Origin: CAZUHK01 sp964620345
GTDB lineage: Bacteria; Planctomycetota; Phycisphaerae; Phycisphaerales; Zrk34
DNA length: 13,837 nt
Direction: 5' to 3'
Assembly (NCBI GenBank): GCA_964620345.1
Contig: CAZUHK010000076.1
Span: 1-13,837, forward strand
The position numbers and the translations under genes were made by a program. Shown piece by piece: positions 12,448 through 13,837 of this stretch. Below the pieces are notes generated by a model. The model searched no databases. It was not told the DNA's origin and was given only the letters and a program-made list of their open reading frames with translations. Position 1 is the first letter of the stretch. Every line of letters starts with the position of its first letter.

Positions 12448-12533
12448 GCTCAAAACTGCTTTACAATGCCTGAAGGTTGTGGTAGTTCTCCTCGTCGCTG
12501 GTCCGGGTAAAGCAGATTTCTGTAGGAAAACAA

Positions 12534-12540
12534 GTTAGCC
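12534..12540 (+). other. Integron-type core site GTTAGCC, possible left cassette boundary
   Basis: GTTAGCC fits the G^TTRRRY core in six of seven positions and is the exact reverse complement of GGCTAAC at 13697-13703, as R' and R'' are in attC sites. The bases before it, AAAACAA, resemble those before the attI1 core site (from memory). It lies 28 nt before the ATG of the next gene, as in gene cassettes. Confidence 0.45.
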
Positions 12541-12568
12541 GTCGACGGGGCATCGGGAGCGTGACTGT

Positions 12569-13702
12569 ATGAAGCCCGTGAGCGATCAGCTTTTCACCTT
12601 TGGGCAGCGGGAACGGCCGAGGCTCGGCTACGAACGTTGTTCCGCCAAGGAACTCGGCCTCGACGAATCCTGGCTTCGTGATGCTACCTTCGAGAATCCT
12701 GATCTGGTCATCGGTCCGTGCCGCGCGGCGGGCCTGACCGACGATGAGTGGTATCCATGGCAGCGGGAGTTTCGAGTCGAGGTAGGCCAGATTGACGTGC
12801 TGCTCCTATCGTCGGAAGGCCGGCTCGCCGTCGTCGAGACCAAGCTCGCGACCAACCCGGAGCTCAGACGACGCGTGCTTGCGCAGGCCTTGGACTATCT
12901 CGCCCACCTACCGGACCGCTTCGACGATGAACTCCCGGAGATTCCGCAAGACGAGAACGGGCAACCGGTCGCAGCTCAAGAAGACATACTCGAGTCCGTT
13001 GCTCAGGGTGACATCCTTGTCATCATTGCGAGCGACGAAGTCGACCCCCGAGTGGCCAAGTTGAGTAGGAGCCTGCTTTCTGAACATCTCATCAATCAAT
13101 GGGACCTCGCCCTGATTGATTTGGCGCTTTACCGTCCCGTTGACCCATCGGGCAGCCATGTTGTCGTGCCGCATCTCCGCAACCTCGTTCAGAACGAGCC
13201 GCGGCAGGTGGTCCGAGTGGTTGTAGAAGGGGAGACACCGAGCGCGAGGATTGAGATTGAGCGATTCATCCCGGACGAGCGTACTCCGGCGAGACAGAAG
13301 TGGGACGAGAGCCGCTTCTTTCGGTACCTGGAGGACGGCGCTGCGCCGACGGTGATTCGTGAATTCGCGTTGCAGTTGCGTGATCTAGCCCGCCGGTATC
13401 CGGAATCTGTGACACTGGTGTGGGGAACAGGCGAGCATGGGAGTATGGTACTGAAGCGGCACAAGGGAGCTCTGATCGAGATCCGTGGGCGAGGACACAT
13501 CAGGTTCCGCCCGGCGAAGTTCTCACGGGCGCTCGGCGAGGCGGCAGCCCAAGACTATCGGCGCATGTTGGAGGAACTGGTTCCAGAAGCCATGGCAATG
13601 AACTATCCGCGAGTTCCCGTCGCGCAGGCCGCGAAGGTTGCACCGCCGTTGTTCGAGCTAATCCGACGGACTCTCGAAGGAATTGAGGAAGGCGGCGGCT
13701 AA
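12569..13702 (+). CDS. PD-(D/E)XK nuclease-like protein
   Basis: A 377-aa protein, not recognised by name. Residues 62-112 carry a PD-(D/E)XK core: Glu67 (QREFRVEVGQ), Asp76 (GQIDVLLL), Glu90-x-Lys92 (VVETKL), then a helix with Gln106 and Tyr110 (AQALDYL). This is the order seen in restriction-like and DUF-type nucleases that act on DNA or RNA. The C-terminal two thirds (about 170-377) is unfamiliar and may bind substrate. ATG 12569 has GGGAG 9 nt upstream. Codon use differs from the neighbours, with many A/T third positions and codons such as CGT, ACT, TTG and CTA, which suggests transfer. It stands alone, flanked by core-site-like sequences on both sides. A defence role is plausible but not shown. 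Confidence 0.75.
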   Translation: MKPVSDQLFTFGQRERPRLGYERCSAKELGLDESWLRDATFENPDLVIGPCRAAGLTDDEWYPWQREFRVEVGQIDVLLLSSEGRLAVVETKLATNPELRRRVLAQALDYLAHLPDRFDDELPEIPQDENGQPVAAQEDILESVAQGDILVIIASDEVDPRVAKLSRSLLSEHLINQWDLALIDLALYRPVDPSGSHVVVPHLRNLVQNEPRQVVRVVVEGETPSARIEIERFIPDERTPARQKWDESRFFRYLEDGAAPTVIREFALQLRDLARRYPESVTLVWGTGEHGSMVLKRHKGALIEIRGRGHIRFRPAKFSRALGEAAAQDYRRMLEELVPEAMAMNYPRVPVAQAAKVAPPLFELIRRTLEGIEEGGG

Positions 13703-13735
13703 CAACGGCATGCAGCGGACGGCGCTGCGCGCCGC
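13697..13735 (+). other. attC-like left half after the nuclease gene
   Basis: GGCTAAC (13697-13703, overlapping the TAA stop) is followed by AACGGCATGCAGCGGAC and a hairpin CGGCGC-TGC-GCGCCG (13720-13734). The wording TAACAACGGCATGCAGCGG is what the left arm of many integron attC sites looks like. The matching right arm is not clearly present: the next sequence diverges, and the only core-like word is GTTCGGC at 13766-13772. It may be a truncated or decayed attC. Confidence 0.5.
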
Positions 13736-13789
13736 CGACGATCCCCTCGCGCAGACAGCGATCGCGTTCGGCCATATTCCGCGTCCGTT

Positions 13790-13807
13790 TTATCCAGCTC
13801 TGGATAA
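13790..13807. promoter_or_regulatory. Perfect 8-bp dyad near the window end
   Basis: TTATCCAG-CT-CTGGATAA. The 2-bp centre is too short for a good hairpin loop, so a protein-binding site is more likely. No T-tract follows on either strand. The target gene would lie beyond position 13837. The rest of 13736-13837 shows no gene I can support. Confidence 0.4.
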
Positions 13808-13837
13808 CCCCCGATTCTCCGTGTTGATCCATCGCCG

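Noticed and set aside
13500..13832. Minus-strand frame over the end of the nuclease gene
   Set aside because: It overlaps the nuclease gene and the attC-like sequence, and its peptide has no family pattern.
1..13837. CRISPR arrays, tRNA genes, insertion sequences
   Set aside because: No regularly spaced repeats, no tRNA cloverleaf and no transposase with terminal inverted repeats were seen on either strand.

Overview
The window looks like a high-GC planctomycete chromosome, most likely close to Phycisphaerae. The reasons are a PEP-CTERM sorted protein next to a type IV prepilin-like protein, a DUF6941-type protein, many small proteins of unknown function, and strong G/C preference at third codon positions. 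This is inferred from gene style; there is no rRNA or other phylogenetic marker apart from pheS and lexA.

Layout, left to right. Positions 1-2113 (minus) hold the N-terminal part of a CPC-type heavy-metal P-type ATPase, cut by the window edge, and a complete pheS with a promoter very close to its start codon. Positions 2431-2910 (plus) hold a YkgJ-like cysteine-cluster protein. It converges on 2948-3472 (minus), a membrane-anchored protein with a BamE-like C-terminus, and the two share a hairpin over both stop codons. Positions 3830-6245 (minus) encode exported or envelope proteins: a PEP-CTERM protein, a pseudopilin, a cysteine-containing membrane protein and an 89-aa single-span protein. 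Positions 6487-9069 (minus) are a compact operon: leuB-type dehydrogenase, a DUF4258 gene with a frameshift, a YgiT/MqsA-type zinc-finger protein, then an aldo/keto reductase. The middle pair looks like a toxin-antitoxin module.

The plus-strand half starts with a promoter at 9398-9426 that has a dyad at its predicted start point. An unrecognised ORF follows that runs without a stop into lexA (10142-10756). Next comes a tightly packed four-gene set: DUF6941-like protein, a 75-aa small protein, a PemK/MazF-like toxin, and a sigma-factor-like protein with a C-terminal membrane helix. The right end carries a PD-(D/E)XK nuclease-like gene with different codon use. It is bracketed by GTTAGCC and GGCTAAC, the latter opening a sequence that resembles the left half of an integron attC site, so it may be a lone gene cassette.

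The points most worth a second look are the possible cassette (12534-13735), the frameshifted toxin-like gene whose restored frame ends in an ATGA overlap with its partner (7675-7969), the MazF/sigma-like gene set (10803-12413), and the unknown SOS-linked ORF fused in frame order to lexA (9562-10365). All function calls come from reading motifs; no database search was run.
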